From the NCBI GenBank assembly GCA_964477295.1, contig CAYZEZ010000102.1, positions 1 through 15,082 on the forward strand: DNA of 15,082 nucleotides, read 5' to 3'. The stretch's first letter is position 1; each line of letters starts with the position of its first letter. Both the position numbers and the translations under genes were made by a program. Origin of the DNA: CAYZEZ01 sp964477295 (GTDB taxonomy: Bacteria; Bacteroidota; Bacteroidia; Bacteroidales; SM23-62). Below are positions 13,492 through 15,082 of this stretch, piece by piece. The notes under the pieces were generated by a model, which worked only from the letters and a program-made list of their open reading frames with translations, searched no databases and was not told where the DNA came from.

Positions 13492-15082
13492 ATGAAAAAA
13501 GCAGTAACATTAATTTTGGTTCTTGCAATCACCATATCAAGTGTATTTGCAGAGGATAACCTGAAACAGAATATCCGTGGAACAGTGGTGGATGCCATCA
13601 CCGGTTTTCCGCTGATAGGGGCCAATGTGATCCTGGTCAATTCCGATCCCATTAAAGGGACGGTTACCGACCTGTATGGCCATTTTGCACTGACCGATAT
13701 CCCGTTGGGACGACAGAGCCTGGCCGTCAGTTATATTGGTTATCACAACCGAGTCATCGAAAACCTTTTACTTACCAGCGGTAAAGAAGTCGTCCTTAAT
13801 ATAACACTGGAAGAAAAAGCTATCGAGGTGGGCGAAGTTGTGATCAGTGCAGAAAAAAGAAAAGATGAAGCCCAGAATGAAATGGCCATTATTAGTGCCC
13901 GCACTTTCTCAGTCGAAGAAACCGAGCGTTTTGCAGGTAGCCTTGGCGATCCTGCCAGGATGGTGGCCAATTATGCCGGGGTAATGACACAAAATGATTC
14001 CCGGAACGATATTATCATTCGCGGGAACTCCCCCATGGGTGTATTATGGAGATTGGAAGGAGTGGAGATCCCTAATCCGAACCATTTCGGTGCCCTGGGA
14101 ACAACCGGCGGTCCGGTTAGCATGATAAATAATAATTTACTGACGAACTCTGATTTTCTTACAGGAGCTTTCCCGGCTGAATTTGGGAACGCTCTGTCCG
14201 GAGCATTCGACCTGAATATGAGATCGGGAAACCGAAACAAAACTGAGTTCACAGGCCAGATAGGCTTCAATGGCTTTGAAGCAGGAGTGGAGGGACCCTT
14301 CATGACAATGCGGAATGGCCAGAAAGCCACCTACCTGGCCAATTTCAGGTATTCAACCCTGGAAGTGCTCGATTTGATGGGGTTCAGCCTGGGAACAGGA
14401 GCTGCCGTACCTCAATATAAGGACCTGACTTTTATGGTCGATCTGCCTGGAACAAAACTGGGAAGGTTTAAGGTGTTCGGCCTGTGGGGAAACAGTTATA
14501 TTGAATTGGGAAGGGAAACAAACGATACCACGGAAAATTCATACAACACCAGGGGGACTGCTACAGACTTCGGTTCAGGATTGGGCGTTATTGGCGTGGC
14601 AAATACCTATTATTTTAATGAGAAGACAAGACTAAAAACCACCCTTTCTTATCAACGGACCAATGCAGTTACAAAACTTGATTCATTGAGAAATAATGGA
14701 GAATTTTCAATCCCTTTTGTCCGGCAGAACCAGGCTGAAAATAAGTTATCATTCAGCACACAGTTCAGGCAAAAGGTCAATACCCGGAATAATTACAGCA
14801 TAGGGCTGATCATCGACCGGTATGACATAGATTACCAGGATAGCATTAATTTGGCTGATTATGACCACTTTATAACTTATGCCAGCATAACCGGCGACAT
14901 GATGATGTACAGGGCCTACGGTCAATGGCAACATAAATTCAATGACCAGCTGATGGCCTATTCCGGATTGCACCTCCAGTTATTTGGTATGAATAAAGAA
15001 GTAGCAGTGGAGCCCCGGCTGGGGGTAAAGTGGCAATTCACTGAAAGGCAATCGGTCAATGCAGGTTTTGGTATGCACAGCC
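13492..15082 (+). CDS. TonB-dependent outer-membrane receptor, N-terminal 530 aa (runs off window)
   Basis: The frame is open from ATG 13492 to the window end. The signal peptide is MKKAVTLILVLAITISSVFA. A carboxypeptidase-regulatory-like domain follows (about 26-110: GTVVDAITGFPLIGANVILV, GHFALTDIPLG, VSYIGY), as is typical of Bacteroidota receptors. EVVISA (115-120) is the likely TonB-box region. The plug domain (about 140-245) contains DIIIRGNSPMGVLWRLEGVE (173-192), PNHFGALG and FPAEFGNALSGAFDL. Beta-barrel strands continue to the end. The C-terminal part of the barrel is missing only because of the window edge. Such receptors import or bind large or scarce substrates using TonB energy. 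No SusD-like gene is seen upstream, and the substrate is unknown. The start is supported by the signal peptide and by the promoter match 27 nt upstream. Confidence 0.94.
   Translation, partial: MKKAVTLILVLAITISSVFAEDNLKQNIRGTVVDAITGFPLIGANVILVNSDPIKGTVTDLYGHFALTDIPLGRQSLAVSYIGYHNRVIENLLLTSGKEVVLNITLEEKAIEVGEVVISAEKRKDEAQNEMAIISARTFSVEETERFAGSLGDPARMVANYAGVMTQNDSRNDIIIRGNSPMGVLWRLEGVEIPNPNHFGALGTTGGPVSMINNNLLTNSDFLTGAFPAEFGNALSGAFDLNMRSGNRNKTEFTGQIGFNGFEAGVEGPFMTMRNGQKATYLANFRYSTLEVLDLMGFSLGTGAAVPQYKDLTFMVDLPGTKLGRFKVFGLWGNSYIELGRETNDTTENSYNTRGTATDFGSGLGVIGVANTYYFNEKTRLKTTLSYQRTNAVTKLDSLRNNGEFSIPFVRQNQAENKLSFSTQFRQKVNTRNNYSIGLIIDRYDIDYQDSINLADYDHFITYASITGDMMMYRAYGQWQHKFNDQLMAYSGLHLQLFGMNKEVAVEPRLGVKWQFTERQSVNAGFGMHS

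Overview
The window looks like chromosomal DNA of a member of the phylum Bacteroidota. The evidence is the gene content: a Bacteroidota-type TonB with a polyproline linker, a TonB-dependent receptor carrying an N-terminal carboxypeptidase-regulatory-like domain, a MacB/FtsX-type permease with two permease halves, an OmpA-domain protein, and M61, M28 and S9 secreted peptidases. Most starts have no Shine-Dalgarno sequence, and several upstream regions contain matches to the Bacteroidota -7 promoter element TAnnTTTG. Genus or species cannot be read from this.

Left part (1 to about 6130) is visibly AT-rich. It starts with a gene-poor stretch holding two short overlapping minus-strand frames that may be a decayed gene. 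Next comes an exported protein of unknown function (654-1268, +). A minus-strand envelope group follows: tonB-like gene (2403-3083), then an inner-membrane-anchored OmpA-domain protein (1647-2174), then, 4 nt further on, a small membrane/coiled-coil protein (1370-1642). Divergent from tonB are a small putative exported cysteine-containing protein (3275-3646) and a large ABC-type permease without an adjacent ATPase (3715-6027).

A tRNA-Phe gene (6190-6262, minus) marks the boundary. It has a candidate promoter and a strong intrinsic terminator. From here rightward the genes are clearly more GC-rich.

Right part (6329-15082) is a secreted-peptidase block. An M61 lipoprotein peptidase with a PDZ domain (6329-8137) and an exported M28 metallopeptidase (8219-9832) lie in tandem on the minus strand. 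Divergent from them is an exported S9 serine peptidase (9983-12307). Together they could trim peptides in the periplasm or at the cell surface; this is inferred from family, signals and proximity. A 77-bp imperfect inverted repeat separates the S9 gene from a convergent outer-membrane beta-barrel protein (12419-13015). A 476-nt intergenic region with a GC-rich 28-bp tandem repeat precedes a TonB-dependent receptor (13492 to beyond the window end).

No phage, CRISPR, transposase or integrase gene was seen. I found no clearly new multi-gene system. The items most worth checking are the OmpA-domain protein with Cys where the diaminopimelate-binding Asp normally sits, the S9 peptidase without a recognisable DPP IV Glu-Glu motif, the 77-bp inverted repeat, the tandem repeat before the receptor, and the composition change at tRNA-Phe.
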